Positions 36,734-46,973 of a DNA stretch of 64,000 nt are shown here, in pieces (position 1 is the first letter of the stretch; each line of letters opens with the position of its first letter). The DNA is taken from positions 2,852,001-2,916,000 of the forward strand of contig NZ_CP114283.1 in assembly GCF_027107535.1 (NCBI RefSeq), read 5' to 3'. Made by a program: the position numbers and the translations under genes. Source of the DNA: Streptomyces aurantiacus. GTDB taxonomy: Bacteria; Actinomycetota; Actinomycetes; Streptomycetales; Streptomycetaceae. The notes under the pieces are model-generated. The model was not told the origin of the DNA, did no database searches, and worked only from the letters and a program-made list of their open reading frames with translations.

Positions 36734-37562
36734 CGGGGACCGGCGGTGCCGAGCCGCCGTTCTCGGCTCTCCGATCGCCCATTCCCTTTCCCCGGTGCTG
36801 CATGGCGCCGCTTACGGGGAACTGGGCCTGGCCGACTGGTCGTACGACCGTTTCGAGGTCGACGAGGCGACGCTGCCCGCATTCCTGGAGAAGCTCGGCC
36901 CCGAGTGGGCCGGGCTCTCGCTGACCATGCCGTTGAAGCGTGTGGTGATTCCGCTGCTCGACGAGATCAGTGAGACCGCCTCCTGCGTCGAGGCGGTGAA
37001 CACGGTGGTGTTCACGGAGGACGGACGCCGTACCGGCGACAACACCGACATCCCCGGGATCGTCGCCGCCCTGCGGGAGCGGGGCATCGAGCAGGTGGAC
37101 TCCGCGGCGATCCTCGGAGCGGGCGCCACCGCCTCCTCCGCGCTGGCCGCGCTCGCCCGGATCTGCACGGGCGAGGTCGTCGCCTACGTCCGCAGCCCGG
37201 CGCGCGCCGCCGAGATGCGGCAGTGGGGCGAACGGCTCGACATCGAGGTGCGTACGGCGGACTGGGCGGACGCCGAGCGGGCACTGACTGCCCCACTGGT
37301 GATCGCGACCACTCCGGCGGGCGCCACCGACGCCCTCGCCTCGTCCGTCCCCGGGCGGCCCGCCACCCTCTTCGATGTCCTGTACGAACCGTGGCCGACC
37401 GACCTCGCGGCCCGCTGGTCCGCCTACGGAGGCGCCGTCGTCAGCGGCCTCGACCTGCTGGTGCACCAGGCGGTCCTCCAGGTCGAGCAGATGACGGACC
37501 TCGCTCCGGCCCCGCTCGACGCCATGCGGACGGCGGGCGAGAAAGCCCTCGCGGCCCGATAG
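36711..37562 (+). CDS. aroE: Shikimate dehydrogenase
   Basis: A 283-residue enzyme that reduces 3-dehydroshikimate to shikimate with NADPH. The shikimate-binding GSPIAHSLSP, the catalytic Lys in MPLKR, the Asp in NTDIPG, and the glycine-rich cofactor loop GAGATASSAL are visible. The C-terminal GLDLLVHQAVLQVE closes the family pattern. The ATG at 36711 overlaps the mltG 3' end by 23 bases, so translation is probably coupled. It joins aroC, aroK and aroB downstream in the shikimate pathway. Confidence 0.93.
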   Translation: MNGVTRTDGDRRCRAAVLGSPIAHSLSPVLHGAAYGELGLADWSYDRFEVDEATLPAFLEKLGPEWAGLSLTMPLKRVVIPLLDEISETASCVEAVNTVVFTEDGRRTGDNTDIPGIVAALRERGIEQVDSAAILGAGATASSALAALARICTGEVVAYVRSPARAAEMRQWGERLDIEVRTADWADAERALTAPLVIATTPAGATDALASSVPGRPATLFDVLYEPWPTDLAARWSAYGGAVVSGLDLLVHQAVLQVEQMTDLAPAPLDAMRTAGEKALAAR

Positions 37563-37630
37563 GGCGGCCCGCTAGGATCCGGTTTTCGATTCCGCAGGGG
37601 GCGGCGTCGGGGGAATCGGGGGACTGATCC

Positions 37631-37900
37631 ATGCACGTGACACAGGCATCCTGGAAGTCGGAGATCTTCCAAGCGGTGTTCGGGTTCCTGCCGGACTGGG
37701 CGAAGAGCGCCGGGCTCGGGCTCGTGGTGCTGGCCGTCCTCGCGTACTGGGCCCTGAAGGTGAAGCGCAGGCTCGCGTACCGGCGGGCGGTGCGCTCCGC
37801 TCAGCCCGTCCACGCGGCGGCGCGGTACGAGCAGGGCCGCGGCGCCGACTACCTGGGCGCTTACGCCCCGCGGGCCCGGCAGGACGACACCACGGTATGA
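37631..37900 (+). CDS. Small single-pass membrane protein of unknown function
   Basis: An 89-residue protein with one transmembrane helix at about 27-42 (AGLGLVVLAVLAYWAL), followed by a basic stretch (KVKRRLAYRR) and a polar tail. I do not recognise it. The basic residues after the helix predict a cytoplasmic C-terminus. It lies between aroE and aroC in the same orientation, 68 bases after aroE. Codon use matches the neighbours, which supports it as a real gene. Confidence 0.65.
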   Translation: MHVTQASWKSEIFQAVFGFLPDWAKSAGLGLVVLAVLAYWALKVKRRLAYRRAVRSAQPVHAAARYEQGRGADYLGAYAPRARQDDTTV

Positions 37901-38069
37901 CCGGACAGGCGTCCGCCTGGTGGACCTGAGGCCGAACAGGGGGCCCGGACGTGGGAGGATCGACGGTGGCGGGCCAGGGCCGCGCACCCGGCCACGCCGT
38001 CGCCGTACGCGAGGACGCGTGTACGCACAGGCAGGACGCAGTACCAGGTCGCGAGTATGAGGAGATCCG

Positions 38070-39250
38070 TTGAGCAGGTTGCGCTGGCTGACCGCGGGGG
38101 AGTCCCACGGACCCGCACTTGTGGCGACGCTGGAGGGTCTTCCCGCCGGCGTGCCGATCACCACCGGCATGGTGGCGGATCACCTGGCCCGGCGACGCCT
38201 GGGTTACGGGCGCGGTGCGCGGATGAAGTTCGAGCGGGACGAGGTCACCTTCCTGGGCGGCGTGCGTCACGGTCTGACGCTGGGCTCGCCGGTCGCGGTG
38301 ATGGTGGGCAACACCGAGTGGCCCAAGTGGGAGCAGGTGATGGCGGCCGACCCGGTGGACCCGCAGGTCCTGGGTGAGCTGGCGCGCAACGCCCCGCTGA
38401 CCCGGCCGCGGCCCGGCCACGCCGACCTCGCCGGTATGCAGAAGTACGGGTTCGACGAGGCGCGGCCGATCCTGGAGCGGGCGTCCGCCCGGGAGACCGC
38501 GGCGCGGGTGGCACTGGGCGCGGTGGCCCGCTCGTACCTGAAGGAGACCGCCGGCATCGAGGTCGTCTCGCACGTGGTGGAGCTGGCCGCGGCGAAGGCC
38601 CCCTACGGCGTCCTGCCGACCCCCGCCGACGTCGAGAGGCTGGACGCGGATCCGGTGCGCTGCCTGGACGCGGACGCCTCGAAGGCGATGGTCGCGGAGA
38701 TCGACCAGGCCCACAAGGACGGCGACACCCTCGGTGGTGTGGTCGAGGTCCTGGCGTACAACGTGCCGGTGGGGCTCGGCTCGCACGTGCACTGGGACCG
38801 GCGCCTCGACGCCCGGCTGGCGGCGGCGCTGATGGGCATTCAGGCGATCAAGGGCGTGGAGGTCGGCGACGGCTTCGATCTCGCGCGGGTGCCCGGCTCC
38901 AAGGCGCACGACGAGATCGTCCACACCGACGAGGGCATCCGGCGCACCTCGGGCCGCTCCGGTGGCACCGAGGGCGGTCTGACGACGGGCGAACTGCTGC
39001 GCGTACGGGCGGCGATGAAGCCCATCGCCACGGTCCCGCGGGCGCTGGCGACCATCGACGTGGCGACCGGCGAGGCGACCAAGGCGCACCACCAGCGCTC
39101 GGACGTGTGCGCGGTGCCGGCGGCGGGGATCGTCGCCGAGGCGATGGTTGCGCTGGTCCTGGCGGACGCGGTCGCGGAGAAGTTCGGCGGGGACAGCGTG
39201 CCGGAGACCCGGCGCAACGTCGAGTCGTACCTCGAGAACCTGGTCGTGCG

Positions 39251-39254
<4 letters not shown>
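38070..39254 (+). CDS. aroC: Chorismate synthase
   Basis: A 394-residue FMN-dependent enzyme that makes chorismate from EPSP. Conserved blocks include [47 protein letters not shown] and [15 protein letters not shown]. The TTG at 38070 is chosen because GAGGAG lies just upstream and [11 protein letters not shown] follows at once. It overlaps aroK by ATGA. The 169-base gap upstream holds no clear signal. Confidence 0.95.
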
Positions 39255-40854
<1,600 letters not shown>

Positions 40855-40907
40855 CGCCCGCGGGCGACACCTGGGGCGATGTGCCTTACGCGGACGGGCA
40901 CTTCGGG

Positions 40908-40945
40908 CCGTCCCCGGCCGTTCACCAAACGGCGCCCGGGGACGG
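40908..40945 (+). terminator. Intrinsic terminator after aroB
   Basis: A nested hairpin: outer stem CCGTCCCCGG (40908-40917) with CCGGGGACGG (40936-40945), inner stem CCGTT (40918-40922) with AACGG (40928-40932), loop cacca. Confidence 0.6.
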
Positions 40946-41020
40946 TACCGTTCGGTAGGGGAGCGGGGCTGGTGTCTCGCTGCCAGCGCCCATTGCCTGT
41001 ACGAGACGGAGTGGCACCGG

Positions 41021-41938
41021 ATGCAGCACGCAGTGGGGCCTCCGCTGCCGCCGCCCCACCAGCAGGGGCACGGACCGGCCGCGGGCTGGTCCGGGGCCGC
41101 GCAACACACGGGACCGCACCACCCGGGTACACACGCGGGCCCGCACCCGGGACCGGCGCAGGTGAACCCGCCCGCGGGTCCGCCGCCCGGTTTCGCCGGA
41201 GCGCCGACCGGGCCCGCCGCCCCGCACCCGCCGGGTCATCCGCCCGCGCCGCACCACACGATCCCGCACCACGCTCCCGCACCGCCGACGCCGGACACCA
41301 CGGGCCACGTACAGCTGCCGCCGGGCGGCCCCGTCCCGATGCCGAGCGCGCCGCCCGCGACCGGCACCCCCGACCCGACGTCCACGACGCTCGCCGTGCT
41401 GCTCATCGGGCCCGCGGGCGCGGGCAAGACCAGCGTCGCCAAGTACTGGGCGGACCACCGCCGGGTGCCCACCGCGCACATCAGCCTGGACGACGTGCGT
41501 GAATGGGTGCGCTCGGGTTTCGCCGACCCGCAGTCGGGGTGGAACGACGGCTCGGAGGCGCAGTACCGTCTCGCCCGCCGCACCTGCGGCTTCGCCGCCC
41601 GCAACTTCCTGGCCAACAACATCTCCTGCATCCTCGACGACGCCGTCTTCCCCGACCGGCCCGTCGTGGGCCTCGGCGGCTGGAAGCGGCACGTCGGACC
41701 CGGCCTGCTGCCGGTCGTCCTCCTGCCGGGCCTGGAGATAGTCCTGGAGCGCAACGCCGAGCGCTCCGGAAACCGCCGTCTCAGCGACGAGGAAGTGGCC
41801 CGCATCCACGGCAGGATGGCCGGCTGGTACGGGTCGGGCCTGCCGATCATCGACAACTCCCAGCTCGACGTACCGCAGACGGCCCGGGTCCTGGACGACG
41901 TACTGGCGAGGTCCATCGCAAGCCCGCCCCAGTGGTAG
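41021..41938 (+). CDS. P-loop kinase-like protein with Pro/His/Gly-rich N-terminus
   Basis: A 305-residue protein in two parts. Residues 1-120 are low-complexity, rich in Pro, His, Gly and Ala, with many His-His and His-Pro pairs. From about 122 a P-loop domain follows: Walker A GPAGAGKT (130-137), then AHISLDDVREWVRSGF, ISCILDDAVFPDR (a Walker B-like strand) and LERNAERSGNRRLSDEEVARIHGRM. The fold resembles zeta-toxin/AAA-type small-molecule kinases, but the substrate is unknown. The ATG at 41021 follows CGGAG. It is flanked by the aroB terminator and a dispersed repeat, so it seems to be a unit on its own. Confidence 0.75.
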   Translation: MQHAVGPPLPPPHQQGHGPAAGWSGAAQHTGPHHPGTHAGPHPGPAQVNPPAGPPPGFAGAPTGPAAPHPPGHPPAPHHTIPHHAPAPPTPDTTGHVQLPPGGPVPMPSAPPATGTPDPTSTTLAVLLIGPAGAGKTSVAKYWADHRRVPTAHISLDDVREWVRSGFADPQSGWNDGSEAQYRLARRTCGFAARNFLANNISCILDDAVFPDRPVVGLGGWKRHVGPGLLPVVLLPGLEIVLERNAERSGNRRLSDEEVARIHGRMAGWYGSGLPIIDNSQLDVPQTARVLDDVLARSIASPPQW

Positions 41939-41970
41939 GGAACTTCCGGGGGAGCTGAGTCCGGCCCATC

Positions 41971-42017
41971 AGGGACGCGGGGAACTGCGCGACAGACCCC
42001 CGCAGCCCCGCACCCGG
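41971..42017. repeat. Dispersed Streptomyces intergenic repeat, copy 3
   Basis: AGGGACGCGGGGAACTGCGC (41971-41990) matches the core of the copies at 7357-7376 and 11994-12013, followed by a variable pyrimidine-rich part ending CCCCGCACCCGG. It lies between the P-loop gene and the M24 peptidase gene. Confidence 0.55.
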
Positions 42018-42114
42018 AGAACAGCCTCCGGCCGGACCCCGTCCTCCGTTCGGCTCCCGCCCACTCGGCCCCACTCGACCGGCGCTCCCCGGGCACAGCT
42101 CCTACGCTCGTCCC

Positions 42115-43221
42115 ATGTCCGAGGTGTACGAGGCCCGCCGAGCGCGGCTACGGGAACGCTGCAACGCGAGCGGCAGTGTCGCGGCGCTGATCTCCCGCCC
42201 CGCCAACGTCCGATATCTCACGGGCGCGGCACCGCACGACGCCGTTCTCCTGCTGGGCAAGACCGAGGACCTGCTCGTGTACGGCGCTCCCCCCGAGACC
42301 GCGGCCGGTGAGGGCCGTCCGGACGAGGGCCTGCGGATTCACGCGCTGCCGAGCCCCGGGGGCGACCCCGCCGTCGCCGCCGCGGATCTCGCCGCGGCCC
42401 AGGGCGCCGACTCCCTCGCCGTGGAGGAACACCATCTGACCGTGAGCCGGCACCGGGCGATCGTCTCGGTGGCACCCCGGCTGCGCCTCGGCGACCTCGG
42501 CGGAGCCGTCGAACAGCAGCGCGTGATCAAGGACGAGGAGGAGATCTCCTGCCTGCGCATCGGCGCCGAGATCGCCGACCAGGCCCTGGGGGAACTCCTC
42601 GAGTCGATCCTGGTGGGCCGCACCGAACGGCATCTCGCGCTGGAGCTGGAACGCCGCCTGGTCGACCACGGAGCCGACGGGCCGGCCTTCCGGACGTCGG
42701 TCGGCACGGGCCCGAACTCCGGGCGCCGCGGCCACCGGCCCACCGACCGACGGGTCGAGGAAGGGGATTTTCTCTCCGTCTGCCTCGGAGCGGCCTACCG
42801 CGGATACCGCGGTGAGATCGGCCGTACCTTCGTCATCGGCACCTCGCCCGCCGACTGGCAGATCGAGCTGTACGACCTCGTCTTCGCATCCCAGCGGGCC
42901 GGCCGGGAGGCCCTGGTGCCCGGCGCCGCCTACCGTGACGTGGACCGCGCGGCCCGCCAGGTACTGGACTCCGCGGGGTACACGGAGGGCCTCCCTCCGC
43001 TGACCGGACACGGCGTGGGGCTCGAAATCGACGAGGACCCGCAGTTGGCCCCCGCGGCCATGGGTAAACTGGACGCTTGCGTGCCGGTCACCGTCGAACC
43101 GGGGGTCCACCTCCCGGGACGGGGCGGCGTCCGGATCGATGACACGCTCGTCGTGCGCCCCGAGGCGGACGGCGGACCCGAGCTACTCACCATCACGACC
43201 AAGGAACTGCTCGCGCTCTAG
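42115..43221 (+). CDS. M24 family (Xaa-Pro aminopeptidase-like) protein with altered metal ligands
   Basis: A 368-residue pita-bread-fold protein laid out like prolidase/aminopeptidase P: an N-terminal creatinase-like domain (1-140) and the M24 domain (about 150-368). Of the five dinuclear metal ligands, the first Asp is Cys223 (SVCLGA), the second Asp is Glu234 (RGEIGRTF), His299 ([12 protein letters not shown]) and Glu328 ([10 protein letters not shown]) are kept, and the last Glu is Asp342 (GVRIDD). His207 is also kept. It may therefore be inactive or use one metal. The ATG at 42115 gives the family length. It lies directly before efp, as pepQ-type genes often do. Confidence 0.82.
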   Translation: MSEVYEARRARLRERCNASGSVAALISRPANVRYLTGAAPHDAVLLLGKTEDLLVYGAPPETAAGEGRPDEGLRIHALPSPGGDPAVAAADLAAAQGADSLAVEEHHLTVSRHRAIVSVAPRLRLGDLGGAVEQQRVIKDEEEISCLRIGAEIADQALGELLESILVGRTERHLALELERRLVDHGADGPAFRTSVGTGPNSGRRGHRPTDRRVEEGDFLSVCLGAAYRGYRGEIGRTFVIGTSPADWQIELYDLVFASQRAGREALVPGAAYRDVDRAARQVLDSAGYTEGLPPLTGHGVGLEIDEDPQLAPAAMGKLDACVPVTVEPGVHLPGRGGVRIDDTLVVRPEADGGPELLTITTKELLAL

Positions 43222-43280
43222 CTTCGAGCCGTGCGCGTGCCACCGGGGTCGTCCACGTCAGTCCAGGAGATTCCGCAACC

Positions 43281-43847
43281 GTGGCTTCCACGAACGACCT
43301 CAAGAACGGCCTGGTGCTCAAGCTCGACGGGGGCCAGCTCTGGTCCGTCGTCGAGTTCCAGCACGTCAAGCCCGGCAAGGGCCCGGCCTTCGTGCGCACC
43401 AAGCTGAAGAACGTGCTTTCCGGCAAGGTCGTCGACAAGACGTTCAACGCCGGCGTCAAGGTCGAGACGGCCACTGTCGACAAGCGCGACATGCAGTTCT
43501 CGTACATGGACGGCGAGTACTTCGTCTTCATGGACATGGAGACCTACGACCAGCTCATGGTCGACCGCAAGGCCGTCGGCGACGCCGCCAACTTCCTGAT
43601 CGAGGGCTTCACCGCCACCGTGGCGCAGCACGAGGGCGAGGTGCTCTTCGTCGAGCTGCCGGCCGCCGTCGAGCTCGTCGTCCAGGAGACCGAGCCCGGT
43701 GTCCAGGGCGACCGCTCCACGGGTGGCACCAAGCCCGCCATCCTGGAGACCGGCCACCAGATCAACGTGCCGCTCTTCATCACCACCGGCGAGAAGATCA
43801 AGGTCGACACCCGCTCCAGCGACTACCTCGGCCGGGTGAACAGCTAA
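43281..43847 (+). CDS. efp: Elongation factor P
   Basis: A 188-residue EF-P that rescues ribosomes stalled at polyproline. The three beta-barrel domains are intact. The tip loop reads VKPGKGPAF with Lys33 at the position modified in some bacteria; the proline-flanked PGKGP loop is the subtype reported to work without modification, and no modification gene (epmA, ymfI) is nearby. The GTG at 43281 follows CAGGAG. nusB starts two bases after its stop. Confidence 0.96.
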   Translation: MASTNDLKNGLVLKLDGGQLWSVVEFQHVKPGKGPAFVRTKLKNVLSGKVVDKTFNAGVKVETATVDKRDMQFSYMDGEYFVFMDMETYDQLMVDRKAVGDAANFLIEGFTATVAQHEGEVLFVELPAAVELVVQETEPGVQGDRSTGGTKPAILETGHQINVPLFITTGEKIKVDTRSSDYLGRVNS

Positions 43848-43849
43848 CC

Positions 43850-44284
43850 GTGGCTGCCCGCAATACGGCCCGCAAGCGCGCCTTCCAGATCCTCTTCGAG
43901 GGTGACCAGCGCGGCGTGGACGTCCAGACGGTCCTCGGGGACTGGATCCGGCACTCCCGGTCCGACACCCGGCAGCCGCCGGTGAGCGAGTACACGATGC
44001 AGCTGGTCGAGGGCTACGCGACCTACGCGAAGCGCATCGACGAGCTCATCTCGCAGTACGCCGTCGACTGGACGCTCGACAGGATGCCGGTCGTCGACCG
44101 CAACATCCTGCGCCTCGGTGCCTACGAACTGATCTGGGTGGACGAGACCCCGGACGCGGTCGTGCTCGACGAGGCGGTGCAGCTCGCCAAGGAGTTCTCC
44201 ACGGACGAGTCGCCCGCCTTCGTGAACGGCCTGCTCGGCCGCTTCAAGGAGCTCAAGTCCTCGCTGCGCCGGGACGACGTCTGA
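43850..44284 (+). CDS. nusB: Transcription antitermination protein NusB
   Basis: A 144-residue all-helical NusB that pairs with NusE (S10) on boxA RNA during rRNA antitermination. The N-terminal basic segment VAARNTARKRAFQILFEGD, the central LDRMPVVDRNILRLGAYEL and the C-terminal AVQLAKEFSTDESPAFVNGLLG are diagnostic. The GTG at 43850 is two bases after efp, so the pair is coupled. A 20-bp terminator follows. Confidence 0.95.
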   Translation: MAARNTARKRAFQILFEGDQRGVDVQTVLGDWIRHSRSDTRQPPVSEYTMQLVEGYATYAKRIDELISQYAVDWTLDRMPVVDRNILRLGAYELIWVDETPDAVVLDEAVQLAKEFSTDESPAFVNGLLGRFKELKSSLRRDDV

Positions 44285-44380
44285 CCCTCGGCGCTCCGCG
44301 CGCTCCGAAGTGACGCGCGGGTCGTCCTGGGCCGGTACGCGCAGGTCCTCGCGCCCTTGGGCGCGGACACGCACCATAGA

Positions 44381-44427
44381 GAACGCCGGAGGGCCCCCAG
44401 CCTCGCGCTGGGGGCCCTCCGGCGTTC
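44381..44427 (+). terminator. Strong intrinsic terminator after nusB
   Basis: A perfect 20-bp stem: 44381-44400 pairs with 44408-44427 around the loop cctcgcg. Confidence 0.7.
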
Positions 44428-44460
44428 CTGTGCGTCCGAGGCCCCGGAGGCCCGCAGAAA

Positions 44461-44506
44461 GCCGCCGGGGTGGCCGGAACCACTTGGTTGCGGCCACCCC
44501 GGCGGC
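44461..44506. terminator. Intrinsic terminator of bldD
   Basis: GCCGCCGGGGTGGCC (44461-44475) and GGCCACCCCGGCGGC (44492-44506) form a perfect 15-bp stem. The 16-base loop holds a small AACC/GGTT stem. It lies 27 bases past the bldD stop and has T-rich flanks on both strands. Confidence 0.65.
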
Positions 44507-44532
44507 ACGTTTCTTCTCAGTGCTGGTGCGGG

Positions 44533-45033
44533 TCAGCCCTCGTCGTGGGAGACCGCGCGGCGCGCGTCCGCGTCCAGGACGCCCCAGCTGATCAGCTGCT
44601 CGGTGAGCGTCGAGGGCGACTGGTCGTAGATGACGGCGAGTGTGCGCAGGTCGTCCTGGCGGATCGACAGCACCTTGCCGTTGTAGTCGCCGCGCTGGGA
44701 CTGGATCGTCGCCGCGTAGCGCTGCAGGGGACCCGCCTTCTCGGCCGGCACGTGGGCCAGCCGCTCCAGGTCCAGCACCAGCTTCGGCGGCGGCTCGGCC
44801 GCTCCGCCCGGCGTGGTGCCCGGGAGCAGCTCCTGCACGGGCACGCCGTAGAAGTCCGCCAGCTCCGCGAGACGCTGTACGGTCACGGCGCGGTCGCCGC
44901 GCTCGTACGAACCGACCACGACCGCCTTCCAGCGGCCCTGGGACTTCTCCTCGACGCCGTGGAGGGAAAGGCCCTGCTGGGTACGGATGGCGCGGAGCTT
45001 GGCCCCGAGCTGTTTGGCGTATTCGCTGGACAT
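44533..45033 (-). CDS. bldD: Developmental master repressor BldD
   Basis: A 166-residue regulator that holds back sporulation genes during vegetative growth when bound to cyclic di-GMP. The N-terminal XRE-type helix-turn-helix (about 5-70; LGAKLRAIRTQQGLSLHGVEEKS) binds DNA. The C-terminal domain carries the c-di-GMP signature R-G-D-x8-R-Q-D-D, seen as RGDYNGKVLSIRQDD. Length matches the S. coelicolor protein. The ATG at 45033 has GGAG five bases upstream. Its promoter and operator are described at 45080-45123. It is divergent from pyrR. Confidence 0.97.
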   Translation of the reverse strand: MSSEYAKQLGAKLRAIRTQQGLSLHGVEEKSQGRWKAVVVGSYERGDRAVTVQRLAELADFYGVPVQELLPGTTPGGAAEPPPKLVLDLERLAHVPAEKAGPLQRYAATIQSQRGDYNGKVLSIRQDDLRTLAVIYDQSPSTLTEQLISWGVLDADARRAVSHDEG

Positions 45034-45079
45034 ATGGCTCCCCGGACACGGTGTCGACGTGCGGCTCGGCCGCGCGGCT

Positions 45080-45094
45080 GGTGACTCACTGTGA
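45080..45094 (-). promoter_or_regulatory. BldD operator in the bldD promoter
   Basis: The minus strand reads AGTGA-G-TCACC, an exact match to the published BldD half-sites. The overlapping TCACAGTGAGTCA (45082-45094) matches the ChIP-derived 13-base consensus at every fixed position but one. It lies directly downstream of the -10, as expected for autorepression, which is known for bldD. Confidence 0.7.
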
Positions 45095-45123
45095 GGTTAC
45101 GCAGCGTGACTCTGCCTCGTCAA
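45094..45123 (-). promoter_or_regulatory. bldD promoter
   Basis: On the minus strand TTGACG (45118-45123) and TAACCT (45094-45099) are separated by 18 bases. Transcription would begin about 50-55 bases upstream of the bldD start codon. Confidence 0.6.
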
Positions 45124-45205
45124 GCCGAATGGTCCGGACCGGCCTCTCCGCGCAAGGGGGTGACGCCCGGGACGAGGGTGGTGATCAGGGGCATTGCCGG
45201 GCTGG

Positions 45206-45211
45206 TACCGT
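45206..45211 (+). promoter_or_regulatory. Possible -10 box of the pyr operon
   Basis: TACCGT preceded by GG resembles Streptomyces -10 boxes and would give a 5' leader of about 60 bases containing the whole PyrR element. No good -35 is seen. TTGATG (45211-45216) with TTTAAT (45234-45239) is the alternative, but it would start transcription inside the element. Confidence 0.3.
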
Positions 45212-45239
45212 TGATGGCGCAATTCCGACGTCCTTTAAT

Positions 45240-45269
45240 GATCCGTCCCGTGAGGCGGAGAAGGGGGTC
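45240..45269 (+). promoter_or_regulatory. PyrR-binding RNA element overlapping the pyrR ribosome-binding site
   Basis: Within the leader, GTCCCGTGAGGCGGAGAAGG (45245-45264) closely follows the PyrR anti-terminator-loop consensus (UCCxGxGAGGCUxxxAAGG). A lower stem pairs GATCC (45240-45244) with GGGTC (45265-45269). The element includes the AAGGGGG that serves as Shine-Dalgarno for the ATG at 45278, and no terminator follows. This fits PyrR translational repression as reported in Mycobacterium, rather than attenuation. Confidence 0.65.
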
Positions 45270-45277
45270 CGTTTCGT

Positions 45278-45868
45278 ATGGACACTGATCAGCAGAAGCA
45301 GCAGTACGAGTCCGATGCGCGGCCCGTACTGGAAGCACCCGACATCGCTCGGGTACTGACCCGCATCGCCCACGAGATCGTCGAGCGCGCCAAGGGTGCC
45401 GACGACGTGGTGCTCCTCGGCATCCCGACCCGGGGCGTCTTCCTGGCCCAGCGGCTCGCCGCCAAGCTCCAGGAGATCACCGGCCGCACGATCCCGGTCG
45501 GCTCCCTCGACATCACCATGTACCGCGACGACCTGCGCATGCATCCGCCGCGCGCGCTGGCCCGTACCGACATCCCCGGTGACGGGATCGACGGACGGCT
45601 GGTCGTCCTCGTCGACGACGTGCTCTTCTCCGGCCGCACCATCCGCGCCGCCCTCGACGCGCTGAACGACATCGGCCGCCCGCGCGCCGTGCAGCTCGCG
45701 GTCCTCGTCGACCGCGGTCACCGCGAACTCCCGATCCGCGCCGACTACGTCGGCAAGAACCTCCCCACGTCGTTGCGGGAGACGGTCAAGGTCCAGCTCG
45801 CCGAGGAGGACGGTCGCGACACCGTCCTGCTCGGTGTGAAGCAGACCGCCCCGGGCGGGCAGCAGTAG
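45278..45868 (+). CDS. pyrR: Bifunctional pyr operon regulator / uracil phosphoribosyltransferase
   Basis: A 196-residue PyrR that binds pyr mRNA when UMP is high and also has uracil phosphoribosyltransferase activity. The PRPP loop is [17 protein letters not shown], and the RNA-binding and dimer regions ([12 protein letters not shown] and [14 protein letters not shown]) are typical. The ATG at 45278 lies ten bases after AAGGGGG, itself part of the RNA element it should bind. It heads the UMP operon, whose remaining genes follow to 55351. Confidence 0.95.
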   Translation: MDTDQQKQQYESDARPVLEAPDIARVLTRIAHEIVERAKGADDVVLLGIPTRGVFLAQRLAAKLQEITGRTIPVGSLDITMYRDDLRMHPPRALARTDIPGDGIDGRLVVLVDDVLFSGRTIRAALDALNDIGRPRAVQLAVLVDRGHRELPIRADYVGKNLPTSLRETVKVQLAEEDGRDTVLLGVKQTAPGGQQ

Positions 45869-45990
45869 CACCCGGCCGTACGGCCCCGCCGTACGCCGCG
45901 TCCACGCGCCCCCCCGCCTGCCCGGCCGTGCCTCCAGGGCACACCCAGGGCGCCGCTTCCCGACCTGAACTGCCTTACGGAGCCTGAAAG

Positions 45991-46968
45991 ATGCAGCGTC
46001 ATCTCATCTCGGCCGCCGACCTCACCCGCGACGACGCCGTCCTGATCCTCGACACCGCCGAGGAGATGGCCCGGGTCGCCGACCGGCCGATCAAGAAACT
46101 GCCGACCCTGCGCGGCCGCACCGTCGTCAACCTCTTCTTCGAGGATTCGACCCGGACCCGGATCTCCTTCGAGGCCGCCGAGAAGCGCCTCTCCGCCGAC
46201 GTCATCAACTTCACCGCCAAGGGGTCCAGCGTCTCCAAGGGCGAGTCCCTGAAGGACACCGCCCAGACGCTGGAGGCGATGGGCGTCGACGCCGTCGTCA
46301 TCCGGCACGGCGCATCCGGAGCGCCGTACCGCCTCGCGACGTCCGGCTGGATCGACGCCGCCGTCATCAACGCCGGGGACGGCACCCACCAGCACCCCAC
46401 CCAGGCGCTGCTGGACGCCTTCACGATGCGGCGCCGGCTCGTCGGCCGGGACGCGGGCCTCGGCCAGGACCTGGCCGGCAAGCGCATCACGCTGGTCGGC
46501 GACATCCTGCACAGCCGCGTGGCCCGCTCGAACGTCGACCTGCTCCACACCCTCGGCGCCGAGATCACCCTCGTGGCCCCGCCGACCCTGGTCCCCGTAG
46601 GCGTCGAGACCTGGCCCTGCGAGGTCTCGTACGACCTCGACAGCACGCTGTCCAAGTCCGACGCGGTGATGCTGCTGCGTGTCCAGCGCGAGCGGATGAA
46701 CGCGGCGTTCTTCCCCACCGAGCGCGAGTACTCGCGGCGCTACGGGCTCGACGGCGACCGCATGGCGCGGATGCCCGAGCACGCCATCGTGATGCACCCC
46801 GGCCCGATGGTCCGCGGTATGGAGATCACCGCCGAGGTCGCCGACTCCGACCGCTGCACGGCGATCGAGCAGGTCACCAACGGTGTCTCCATCCGGATGG
46901 CCGTGCTCTATCTGCTGCTCGGCGGCAACGAACCCGCCGTCACCCACACCCGTACCGAGGAGAAGTAA
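45991..46968 (+). CDS. pyrB: Aspartate carbamoyltransferase catalytic subunit
   Basis: A 325-residue ATCase that joins carbamoyl phosphate and aspartate. The carbamoyl-phosphate site [13 protein letters not shown], the [11 protein letters not shown] block and the aspartate-binding segments are all present. No regulatory subunit pyrI is in the operon; actinobacterial ATCases of this class associate with dihydroorotase instead. The ATG at 45991 follows ACGGAG. A 122-base gap separates it from pyrR; it contains only a short palindrome, GGCCGTACGGCC. Confidence 0.95.
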   Translation: MQRHLISAADLTRDDAVLILDTAEEMARVADRPIKKLPTLRGRTVVNLFFEDSTRTRISFEAAEKRLSADVINFTAKGSSVSKGESLKDTAQTLEAMGVDAVVIRHGASGAPYRLATSGWIDAAVINAGDGTHQHPTQALLDAFTMRRRLVGRDAGLGQDLAGKRITLVGDILHSRVARSNVDLLHTLGAEITLVAPPTLVPVGVETWPCEVSYDLDSTLSKSDAVMLLRVQRERMNAAFFPTEREYSRRYGLDGDRMARMPEHAIVMHPGPMVRGMEITAEVADSDRCTAIEQVTNGVSIRMAVLYLLLGGNEPAVTHTRTEEK

Positions 46969-46973
46969 GACTC

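Noticed and set aside
41021..41380. Pro/His-rich arm of the P-loop protein as a mis-called start
   Set aside because: A later start near residue 120 is possible, but a CGGAG precedes the ATG at 41021 and codon use stays typical throughout the arm.
45234..45239. TTTAAT as the -10 of pyrR (with TTGATG at 45211)
   Set aside because: It would start transcription inside the PyrR-binding loop and cut the element in half; the upstream TACCGT is preferred, though weakly.
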